DNA of 64,000 nucleotides from Chthonomonas sp. (GTDB taxonomy: Bacteria; Armatimonadota; Fimbriimonadia; Fimbriimonadales; Fimbriimonadaceae). Location: the NCBI GenBank assembly GCA_016788425.1, contig JAEURQ010000001.1, forward strand, positions 186,001-250,000. Reading direction: 5' to 3'. The position numbers and the translations under genes are program-made. Below, piece by piece: positions 18,163-24,731 of the stretch. The notes beneath the pieces were generated by a model. It was not told where the DNA came from and searched no databases. It worked only from the letters and a program-made list of their open reading frames with translations. Position 1 is the stretch's first letter, and every line of letters starts with the position of its first letter.

Positions 18163-18867
18163 TCAGGCTCGGCGCTTGCGAGCGAGGAGCAAGGCGCCAG
18201 CGGCCAACGCGGCCAGCGAACCCGGTTCGGGCACGGCGGTCACGCGGACATTGTCGAGCGACCAAGATTCGTCGGTCGCGTCTTGCAGATTGTTGCCGAA
18301 GAAGTTGAGCGCCAACGTGGACGAACTGAGGTTGAGGTTGAACGTCAGGTCGTAGTATGTGTCCTTCGCGTCAACGTCCCAGCTAAACTGCCCCAGATCA
18401 AGTCCGTTGAAACCGGTCATCCCGGTTCGCGCTAGGTAGGTGCCAACCGGTGCGCCTTGGCCACCGAAGCTTTGACCCTGCGACGTGTAAGGCTCATAAG
18501 GCACGGAGCCGCCGTTGGTCGAAACGTTGTTGAAGGTTTCTTGGAAGAAGGTCACGCCATCTTGCTTCACGCCGAAGATATCCGGGCCAGCAAGCGGGCC
18601 TTGGCCGTCCCAACTGCCGATCGTATACAGGCGGAAACTGAGCGTGTAGGCGCCCGCGCTGAGACCGGTGAGGGTCAGCGTGGTGGACGCGTTGTCGGCA
18701 AAGCGGCCGAGCGTGCGCACTCCGGCGCGGGTGACGGAGTTGCCATCGAGGTAGCTGACTGAGGACCACTCGGGCAAGGCACCCCCGGCTTGGAAGTCTT
18801 GGAAGTAGGCAAACGACTGGCTAGCAAGAGCGCTGACAAAAACAGAGCAAAAAAGGGCTTTCCTCAT
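18163..18867 (-). CDS. PEP-CTERM sorting domain exported protein
   Basis: A 234-residue secreted protein with signal peptide MRKALFCSVFVSALASQSFA, a beta-rich body (choice-of-anchor type, with TLTLTGLSAGAYTLSFRLYT and STLALNFFGNN) and a C-terminal tripartite tag: VPEPGSLAALAAGALLLARKRRA. That tag, a PEP motif, a hydrophobic helix and a basic end, is the recognition signal of the exosortase/PEP-CTERM surface-protein system. The ligand of the body is unknown. On the minus strand a perfect TATAAT lies 6 nt before the ATG, so it is probably leaderless. Confidence 0.88.
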   Translation of the reverse strand: MRKALFCSVFVSALASQSFAYFQDFQAGGALPEWSSVSYLDGNSVTRAGVRTLGRFADNASTTLTLTGLSAGAYTLSFRLYTIGSWDGQGPLAGPDIFGVKQDGVTFFQETFNNVSTNGGSVPYEPYTSQGQSFGGQGAPVGTYLARTGMTGFNGLDLGQFSWDVDAKDTYYDLTFNLNLSSSTLALNFFGNNLQDATDESWSLDNVRVTAVPEPGSLAALAAGALLLARKRRA

Positions 18868-18873
18868 GCCTTG

Positions 18874-18879
18874 ATTATA
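18874..18879 (-). promoter_or_regulatory. -10 hexamer TATAAT, leaderless PEP-CTERM gene
   Basis: On the minus strand the perfect consensus TATAAT is followed by CAAGGC and the ATG at 18867, a 6-nt gap. Confidence 0.55.
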
Positions 18880-18923
18880 GGGGAAGCGACGCGATTCTGC
18901 AACAGTATTTTTGCGGTCCCTAG

Positions 18924-19766
18924 TTAAGGTTGTTGATGCGAGAGGTAATTGTTCATCTCCTCGATGATTTGCATGCGACGATCCACGATGTTTTGGTTGC
19001 TGCCAAACCGAATTTCGGCTCCATTTGCGTCATTGACCACAAGCGCGTGGAGGCGTCGCCGCTCGCTATCGCGGTAGTTGATCTCGGACACCTTTGCCCC
19101 CTCGGCAAGCGTGTAGGTTCGGCGTGTGTCGAACGGTCCAAAGTAGCGGTGAATCGTTAGCCGCTGGCCGTCGAGATAGACCTCCTCGTTTTGGCACTTG
19201 TCCAGCGACGTACGCACCATGGCCCACGCGCCGACAAACGCCAGGATGCTGCAACCGACCAAGATGAAACTGGTGGGCGCGGTGGCACCGGCGCGGAGGA
19301 ATAACTCCCACCGAACAAGGAAGGCAATGCCGATCATCATCGAGATGCCGAGGAACGCGCCGCCCACCCGCTCCGGCGCGGCGTTTTCGGTTTTGATTCG
19401 CAAGGTCTTAGGCACCACCGACGTGCTTAGTCGCATCTCTTGCCGTGCCTCGCGGTCAGCGAGCGTATCCTGCACCTGGTTGAGGTTGAGAGGCCGCCCC
19501 TGGCGCAGATTTTCCATGGCGTCGAGCAAGTCGTAGCGGATGCTGGGCAACTGCTCAAGCGCGGACATGAGCGTTGTTTTGAGTTCTTCACGAACGTCGG
19601 GTGACGCCTCAACTTGCGACCAAAGTTGACTCCCGCTTGTTCTCAATTGCTCAATCGAATCCAACCGAGCGCGAAGTTGGTCGCCGCTCAGCGGTTTGTC
19701 GTTGAGGATCAGCGGCGCAAACCGGGCAATCCACTGCTCAGATTCGCGTTCGAGGTTTTGATCCAT
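18924..19766 (-). CDS. Two-helix membrane protein, paralogue 1 of a tandem pair
   Basis: Unrecognised 280-residue protein. Residues 1-110 are a charged, soluble, helical domain (ERESEQWIARFAPLILNDKPLS to DREARQEM). Two membrane segments follow (GGAFLGISMMIGIAFLVRWEL and SFILVGCSILAFVGAWAMV), then a C-terminal beta domain of about 80 residues (NEEVYLDGQRLTIHRYFGPFDTRRTY) that looks like the PH-like fold of YdbS/bPH2 proteins, an inference. It is 5 bp downstream of its paralogue and last in a three-gene operon with 20617-21618. The N-terminal domains of the pair are nearly identical while the membrane and C-terminal parts differ. Confidence 0.75.
   Translation of the reverse strand: MDQNLERESEQWIARFAPLILNDKPLSGDQLRARLDSIEQLRTSGSQLWSQVEASPDVREELKTTLMSALEQLPSIRYDLLDAMENLRQGRPLNLNQVQDTLADREARQEMRLSTSVVPKTLRIKTENAAPERVGGAFLGISMMIGIAFLVRWELFLRAGATAPTSFILVGCSILAFVGAWAMVRTSLDKCQNEEVYLDGQRLTIHRYFGPFDTRRTYTLAEGAKVSEINYRDSERRRLHALVVNDANGAEIRFGSNQNIVDRRMQIIEEMNNYLSHQQP
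19530..19762 (-). repeat. Near-identical N-terminal coding block, copy 1
   Basis: The DNA encoding the first 75-80 residues of this paralogue matches 20370-20604 closely over its whole length, far more than the rest of the two genes. This marks a recent duplication or gene conversion. Confidence 0.75.
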
Positions 19767-19771
19767 GAGCG

Positions 19772-20608
19772 TTAAATGGCCGGATGAGTAATGTGATTAT
19801 TCATCTCGTTCATGATCTCGATTCGCCGACTGATGCTCGTGGCGTAGTGCGCAAACTTCACCACCGAGCCGTTCGCCACGGTGATGCGGAGCGCATTCAC
19901 CGTCTCATGACCTTGTTGAAAACTGATATCCACAACCCTTGAATCAGGGCCAAGTTTATACTGCTTTGTGCTGTCGTAAAGGCCAAAGTATCGGCGAATG
20001 TACAGCGTGTTATCCTCAATCCTAACCTCTTCGTTCACGCAGCCCCGCCACGTTTGGGCGGCCAGCACAAGGAGCGCGATGACAATCAGCACCGCAAACC
20101 AAACGGGAATCATTTCATTGGTCGGCAGTTTTTGGGCCGCCGACGCTTCGTCGCTGCAGGATCGAAACATGACAAAGGCGGCCACGAACAGGGTGAAAAG
20201 CCATCCAAACACCGACGAGGTTTTCCCAAAACTGGTCTCCGCCGTGTAAACGTTCGGCACGACCGAAGTCGCCACTTCCATTTCCTGACGGGCCTCCCGC
20301 TCGGCGAGGGTGTCCTGGAGCTTGTCGAGATTCAGCGGATGTCCTTGCCGCTGGTTCTCGAGCGCGTCGAGCAAGTCGTAGCGGATGCTCGGCAACTGCT
20401 CAAGCGCGGACATCAGCGTTGTTTTGAGTTCTTCGCGCACGTCGGGCGACGCCTCAACTTGCGACCAAAGCTGCTTGCCGCTAACTCTCAGTTGTTCAAT
20501 CGAATCCAGCCGGGCGCGTAGTTGCTCCGCGCTCAGCGGTTTGTCGTTGAGGATCAGCGGCGCGAACCGGGCGACCCACTGCTCAGATTCGCGTTCGAGG
20601 TCAGCCAT
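19772..20608 (-). CDS. Two-helix membrane protein, paralogue 2 of a tandem pair
   Basis: Unrecognised 278-residue protein with the same plan as its neighbour: helical N-terminal domain (ERESEQWVARFAPLILNDKPLS to EREARQEM), two membrane segments (VFGWLFTLFVAAFVMF and IPVWFAVLIVIALLVLAAQ) and a C-terminal beta domain (NEEVRIEDNTLYIRRYFGLYD). The membrane segments share no obvious identity with those of paralogue 1, and the C-terminal domain is only distantly alike. It lies 8 bp after the zinc-ribbon gene and 5 bp before paralogue 1, so the three products probably work together. The cellular role is unknown. Confidence 0.75.
   Translation of the reverse strand: MADLERESEQWVARFAPLILNDKPLSAEQLRARLDSIEQLRVSGKQLWSQVEASPDVREELKTTLMSALEQLPSIRYDLLDALENQRQGHPLNLDKLQDTLAEREARQEMEVATSVVPNVYTAETSFGKTSSVFGWLFTLFVAAFVMFRSCSDEASAAQKLPTNEMIPVWFAVLIVIALLVLAAQTWRGCVNEEVRIEDNTLYIRRYFGLYDSTKQYKLGPDSRVVDISFQQGHETVNALRITVANGSVVKFAHYATSISRRIEIMNEMNNHITHPAI
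20370..20604 (-). repeat. Near-identical N-terminal coding block, copy 2
   Basis: Partner of 19530-19762. The two blocks are in direct orientation about 840 bp apart. Confidence 0.75.
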
Positions 20609-20616
20609 TCCCGCGA

Positions 20617-21618
20617 TTAGTGTCCGCCGATTCCGAGGCCCACCATGCTGCCGCCGCCGACATCGCCGGTGATGCTAAACCACTTGTCGGTGAGATACTT
20701 GCGGCAGATCGCGGCGACGGTTCCATCCGCCGCGCGAGCCTTTACATCAATGCGGCCACCGCTGGTGTTTTGCATGCCTTGCAGGGCGGTGAGCGCGGCC
20801 TCCGGACTTTCGCTGGCTTGCTCGATGGCGTCCAGAATCTCGCTGATCATGGTGCCGGTCTCATGGAGCGCAGTCTGATATTCGTTGCGCAGGGTTACGC
20901 ACTCGGCTGGCGGGTTCACCGCCAAAAACTGTTCTTCGAGAGTTCGCCAATCGCGACGCTTGTCTTCGGCGCTGCGCCCCACCTTTTTGGAAGGCGCGTC
21001 TTCCGGATCGGGCGTCGGAGCGTCGGGGTCAGCGAGGTCGCGGACGGCATCAATGCCGCCGCGCAGACCGCTCATTTCAGTGAACATAATGAGCGCCTCG
21101 CTCAGCTGTTTGCGCGACATCTTTACGCGCATGCCCTCGATGCGCTCGACATGTTGCAGGTAGGCCAGCACGTCGGCGGGCATGGAAATCTTCTCGGCTT
21201 GGGTTTGCGTGAGGTTGCTGGCCGGTGGCGTTCCGTAAACCCGGAGCAACTCGGCTTGCGGCGCCGTGCCCTCAGTGCGGAGGAGTTGGCCCGAGTTTGC
21301 GGTGCCGTCGGCTTTCAGCAATTCGCCCGTGTTTGCGGTGCCGTCGGCAAGCAACACTTTTGGCTTGACTGGTTCGCCCGGCACCTTGAGTAATCCACTG
21401 CGAAACGCAAAGAACAGCGAGCCGGCACCAATGAGCAAGAACCCGAGGACGAGGGGCCAAAGCGGCTGCTTGCGCGGCACAAAAGCACCCGGCACGGGCG
21501 CGGCTTGCGCTACCGGGACCGCCGCTTTGGGAGCGACGGCCGCGGCGAGGCCGTGACCGCAGTTGGGGCAAAAACGGCTAGCCTGCGCGAGGCGATAATG
21601 GCACTTGGGGCATTCCAT
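20617..21618 (-). CDS. Zinc-ribbon single-pass membrane protein with 12-residue repeats
   Basis: Unrecognised 333-residue protein. It opens with a zinc ribbon of the double CxxC type (MECPKCHYRLAQASRFCPNCGHG), then an Ala/Pro linker, a membrane helix at about residues 52-73 (PLWPLVLGFLLIGAGSLFFAF) and four imperfect 12-residue repeats (residues 88-135, for example VLLADGTANTGE and LLKADGTANSGQ). The C-terminal 190 residues are helical and end in a glycine-rich tail (GGGSMVGLGIGGH). The start at 21618 puts the zinc ribbon first; much longer in-frame starts would run across the divergent methyltransferase gene. It heads an operon with the two paralogous membrane proteins. Confidence 0.75.
   Translation of the reverse strand: MECPKCHYRLAQASRFCPNCGHGLAAAVAPKAAVPVAQAAPVPGAFVPRKQPLWPLVLGFLLIGAGSLFFAFRSGLLKVPGEPVKPKVLLADGTANTGELLKADGTANSGQLLRTEGTAPQAELLRVYGTPPASNLTQTQAEKISMPADVLAYLQHVERIEGMRVKMSRKQLSEALIMFTEMSGLRGGIDAVRDLADPDAPTPDPEDAPSKKVGRSAEDKRRDWRTLEEQFLAVNPPAECVTLRNEYQTALHETGTMISEILDAIEQASESPEAALTALQGMQNTSGGRIDVKARAADGTVAAICRKYLTDKWFSITGDVGGGSMVGLGIGGH
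21214..21357 (-). repeat. Four 36-bp coding repeats in the zinc-ribbon protein
   Basis: These encode residues 88-135 with the pattern LLxxxGTAxxxE/Q. The first two units are nearly identical, the last is degenerate. Confidence 0.7.
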
Positions 21619-21671
21619 TTCGAATTGTTTACCAAAATAATAGACGGTATCTGGCACCAGATTCACTACTA

Positions 21672-22805
21672 ATGTCACATCTCTCCGCCGAATTTTTTGC
21701 GTGCCTCGCGGCGATCGGCGACGAGGCGGCCACTCCCAAGGCGCTTTTGCGGTGGGGCGAGCGGTGGTCGGCGGACGTGGTTCGGGCGGCGGTAGAGCAA
21801 CGGCAACTGCGGCAGCGAGCGGCGGCGCGGTTCGATTTTGCGCACGAGTGGCTCTGGGACGCCGACACGATGCAGATGGCCACGCACCCGCGGCTGGCCC
21901 GTTATCACGCATCCAAGTTTCTGGTGGGTGAGCCCGTGGTTGACCTGACGGCAGGGGCGGGAGTGGACTTGCGGGCGATCGCCCAGCGCGGTCGCAGCGT
22001 GGGGGTTGAACTCGACCCCGCTCGGGCCGAGCGACTCGCCGCGAACTTTGCGGGGTCGGCAGTTGAAGTGATCTGCGGCGACGGACTTGAGGTGGCCGCG
22101 TCTCAACCCGGGGTGAGCCTGTTCGCCGATCCCGCCCGTCGGTCTGGCGGCAAGCGCGCGGCGCGCCTGGAGGATGGCCTTCCGAACCCGCGCTTGGTGG
22201 CCGAGCTCGCCGCCGGACGCCCGCGGTTGGTGATGAAGCTGTGGCCCGGCGCGGACGTGGACGACGTGCTAGCGCTGGGCGCAACCGCTGTCGAAGTGGT
22301 GAGCTACCGCCACGAATGTCGCGAGGTTCTGGCGCTCTTTGGCGCGGCTTCTGAACCCGGGGTGTGGGCGGTTTGCTTGTCCGAAGACAGCGAACTACGG
22401 CTTCAGCGCGAAGGCGCCCTGGCGGTGGCGTCACCCGCTCTGGGCTGGATCGGCCAGCTTGATGTCGCGGCGGCGCGGCTGGGTTTGGCCGGGCAGCTCG
22501 GGTTCCAGTCTCTCTGGGCGACCCGGACCTACGTCACTTCTGCCGAACCGGTGCCCAGTGCGTGGGTGCGGAGTAGCTTTCGTGTGCTGAACGATGCTCC
22601 TTTCGACCGCAAGTCCTTGCGCGCTTGGGTGCGCGAATCCGGTCGTTTGGTGGATGCGGTGAAGATCGCCGGCGGGCTGGAGATTCGGCCCGAAGACGTA
22701 GAGAAAACCATGAACCAAGGCTTGCGAGGGCCGCGACACTTGGTACTCCTAATCTATCCGGCGGACACCGGCGTGCGTTGCGCGGTGTGCGAACTCAGTA
22801 CCTGA
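21672..22805 (+). CDS. Class I SAM-dependent methyltransferase with THUMP-like domain
   Basis: A 377-residue protein. A helical N-terminal region is followed by a Rossmann methyltransferase core with the SAM motif VVDLTAGAGVDLRAIAQ and the acidic strand GVELDPARAERL. The motif FADPARR takes the place of the catalytic NPPY-like motif. The C-terminal part (FRVLNDAPFDRKSLRAWVRE to GPRHLVLLIYP) matches the THUMP-like domain found in this family, suggesting RNA as substrate; which RNA is unknown. The last 52 bp overlap the 3' end of the convergent glycosyltransferase gene. It is divergent from the zinc-ribbon gene with a 53-bp gap. Confidence 0.82.
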   Translation: MSHLSAEFFACLAAIGDEAATPKALLRWGERWSADVVRAAVEQRQLRQRAAARFDFAHEWLWDADTMQMATHPRLARYHASKFLVGEPVVDLTAGAGVDLRAIAQRGRSVGVELDPARAERLAANFAGSAVEVICGDGLEVAASQPGVSLFADPARRSGGKRAARLEDGLPNPRLVAELAAGRPRLVMKLWPGADVDDVLALGATAVEVVSYRHECREVLALFGAASEPGVWAVCLSEDSELRLQREGALAVASPALGWIGQLDVAAARLGLAGQLGFQSLWATRTYVTSAEPVPSAWVRSSFRVLNDAPFDRKSLRAWVRESGRLVDAVKIAGGLEIRPEDVEKTMNQGLRGPRHLVLLIYPADTGVRCAVCELST

Positions 22806-23929
22806 TCGTAAACGCCTAAAACTTGCTCAATCATGGCGCGGCTATCGTATTGGCCGGAAGTCGCGAGGGCACCAGCGGCCAGCTCAGCCCGAGTTTCCTC
22901 GTCCTTGAGCAATAACTGAAGGGCCTCGGCGATTTCCTCAGTTTGGTTGCGCACTAAGAAACCATTGACACCTTGCTGAACTGCGGCGCCCGCGCCGCCG
23001 CCTTGCGCGACTATCGCGGGTAAGCCATAAGCCATCGCCTCACTCACCACGAGGCCTTGGGTTTCGGTGACGCTGGCAAACGCAAACACGTCGGCCATCG
23101 CGTAATAGCGATCTACCTGGTCGCGAGCGACGAAACCTTCGAAGCGAACCCGGTCCCCAATGCCCAAATCGCCGGCCAGGCGTCGCGCGGCCTCGCGGAA
23201 GGGCCCATCGCCGACCATGACGAGCATCGCTTGGGGTTCGGATTGCATGGCGATCGCCACCGCGGCCAAGAGAGTTTCGATGTTCTTTTCCCGGGCGATG
23301 CGGCCCACATAGAGAAGTACCTTGGCGCTGTCGCCGATGCTCAACTGCCGGCGGACGGCCGCGCGTTCCAGGTTCTGCGTCGGCGCGGTCGCGGTCGCGA
23401 TCACCGTGATCGGCGTCGTTACACTATGTCGCTGAAGCCAGCGCGCCGAGGCGTCGCTGGGCGTAATGACATGATTGACGTGACTGTAGTAAAAGTTCGT
23501 GTGTTTTGCGCACTTATAACGAATATAGCGTTTCGGAAAATAGGGAATATAGTGCGCGTACTTATCGTACAAAGTGTGATACGTGCTCACAATCGGCAGG
23601 CCGTGGCTTTGCGCCCAGCGCAAGCCCACAAACCCCATGGTAAAGGGCGTATGTGTGTGGATCAAGTCGAAGCGCTGGCGTCGAAACCGCGACAGCATCG
23701 GGTAGAACGGCGGCATCGCCAGCGGATAGTCGCGCGTCCACGGAGTTTCTAACGCAAAAAACCGGTGGCAGTTTGGGTCGGGCTCCTGGTAGCCCGGCGC
23801 GCCCGACGTGAACACATGCACCGAGTGACCCTGGTTACGAAGTTCGCGGACTTGGTCGCGAATGCTAATGCTTACGCCATTGAGAATCGGCGTGTAGGAG
23901 TCTGAAAAGACCGCAATGCGCAGCGCCAT
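22754..23929 (-). CDS. Glycosyltransferase family 4
   Basis: A 391-residue GT-B fold enzyme. The N-terminal half starts RIAVFSDSYTPILNGVSISI with the conserved GV(S)xS loop and DLIHTHTPFTMGF. The C-terminal half carries LLYVGRIAREKNIETLLAA, MLVMVGDGPF, VRFEGFV and the nucleotide-binding ADVFAFASVTETQGLVVSEAMAYGLP (EX7E type). This resembles diacylglycerol or phosphatidylinositol glycosyltransferases (PimB/UgtP-like group), so envelope glycolipid synthesis is likely, but the acceptor is not certain. It begins 1 bp after the stop of an unknown gene (23931-24683) and is coupled to it. Confidence 0.88.
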   Translation of the reverse strand: MALRIAVFSDSYTPILNGVSISIRDQVRELRNQGHSVHVFTSGAPGYQEPDPNCHRFFALETPWTRDYPLAMPPFYPMLSRFRRQRFDLIHTHTPFTMGFVGLRWAQSHGLPIVSTYHTLYDKYAHYIPYFPKRYIRYKCAKHTNFYYSHVNHVITPSDASARWLQRHSVTTPITVIATATAPTQNLERAAVRRQLSIGDSAKVLLYVGRIAREKNIETLLAAVAIAMQSEPQAMLVMVGDGPFREAARRLAGDLGIGDRVRFEGFVARDQVDRYYAMADVFAFASVTETQGLVVSEAMAYGLPAIVAQGGGAGAAVQQGVNGFLVRNQTEEIAEALQLLLKDEETRAELAAGALATSGQYDSRAMIEQVLGVYDQVLSSHTAQRTPVSAG

Positions 23930-23930
23930 G

Positions 23931-24683
23931 TCACGCCTCTTCGCGAGGAGCGTGTTCCAACAACAGGCGTTCCAGAGTCACCGCATCGCAAAGGGCGTAG
24001 TACTCAGGCATCTGCGGCGGCATCAGCATTTTGTCAAAGCCAAAACTCAGCCGCTCAAACAGCGGATCGCGCCGATACAGATACACGCAAGGGCAATCGT
24101 AGTCGGCCACGCCCGGGATGAATGGCGTAAAGTGCGCCTCATTTTCAATCTGCGCGTACATGCCCATCATCGTGCCGTCGTAGACCAGATGTCGCACGGT
24201 CCCGAGCTCCGGAGAGCCAGCGGATTCCTCGACGAGCGCCTGCAAAATCTGGTTGCTCATTGCCCACGTGTGGGCCACCAGGTGCACCCGGTCGTGAAGC
24301 TCTTCGCCGCACACGTTGCCAAACCGGAAAATCTCCTCGTCGAGCATGAGCTCGGGAATGCGGTGCATGATCTCCGCCGCGCGATGCTGGCTGAAGGTGA
24401 TGAACGTCACGTCGGTGCGGACGCCATAAGCGCGCCGCGCATCCATCAACTCGATAATCGGCCCCAGCAGCGCAAAGCGCTCACGGGTCGGCTCGACCCC
24501 ACTGGCGATGCTAAAACAGTTGGTGCAGACCTTGATCGAAATCGGGCCGCCTTCGCTGGCGTAGTGTGAGGCCATTTCGGCCACGGCCTTGCGCAAACTC
24601 GGCAAACTGCGGGTGCTCGCGGGGCGGAGGCCACTCAGCAATCCGGGGCCAGTATTCTCGAACGCATCGAAAGTGTCACGCAT
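23931..24683 (-). CDS. Unrecognised conserved-looking cytosolic protein upstream of GT4
   Basis: A 250-residue soluble protein without signal peptide or membrane helix. The start at 24683 (MRDTFDAFENTGPGLLSGLRP) is chosen because in-frame codons further upstream would cover the divergent ALDH16 gene; a TAAACT hexamer is 11 nt upstream. It contains GGPISIKVCTNCFSIASG, the acidic MLDEEIFRFGNVCGEELHDRVHL and DYDCPCVYLYRRDPLFERL, with conserved-looking cysteines (CTNC, CPC), but I recognise no family. The 1-bp spacing to the glycosyltransferase suggests a joint role. Confidence 0.65.
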   Translation of the reverse strand: MRDTFDAFENTGPGLLSGLRPASTRSLPSLRKAVAEMASHYASEGGPISIKVCTNCFSIASGVEPTRERFALLGPIIELMDARRAYGVRTDVTFITFSQHRAAEIMHRIPELMLDEEIFRFGNVCGEELHDRVHLVAHTWAMSNQILQALVEESAGSPELGTVRHLVYDGTMMGMYAQIENEAHFTPFIPGVADYDCPCVYLYRRDPLFERLSFGFDKMLMPPQMPEYYALCDAVTLERLLLEHAPREEA

Positions 24684-24719
24684 GCCGTACGCGGAGTTTA
24701 TTCCATTGCGCGACCGCCG

Positions 24720-24725
24720 TATACT
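24720..24725 (+). promoter_or_regulatory. -10 hexamer TATACT, leaderless ALDH16
   Basis: TATACT ends 6 nt before the ATG at 24732, with no ribosome site. It lies in a 48-bp divergent intergenic region. Confidence 0.5.
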
Positions 24726-24731
24726 AACGGC

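Noticed and set aside
20617-22434. Extended 605-codon version of the zinc-ribbon protein
   Set aside because: The extra N-terminal part is Arg/Pro-rich antisense of the methyltransferase gene; the zinc ribbon at 21618 is a natural N-terminus.
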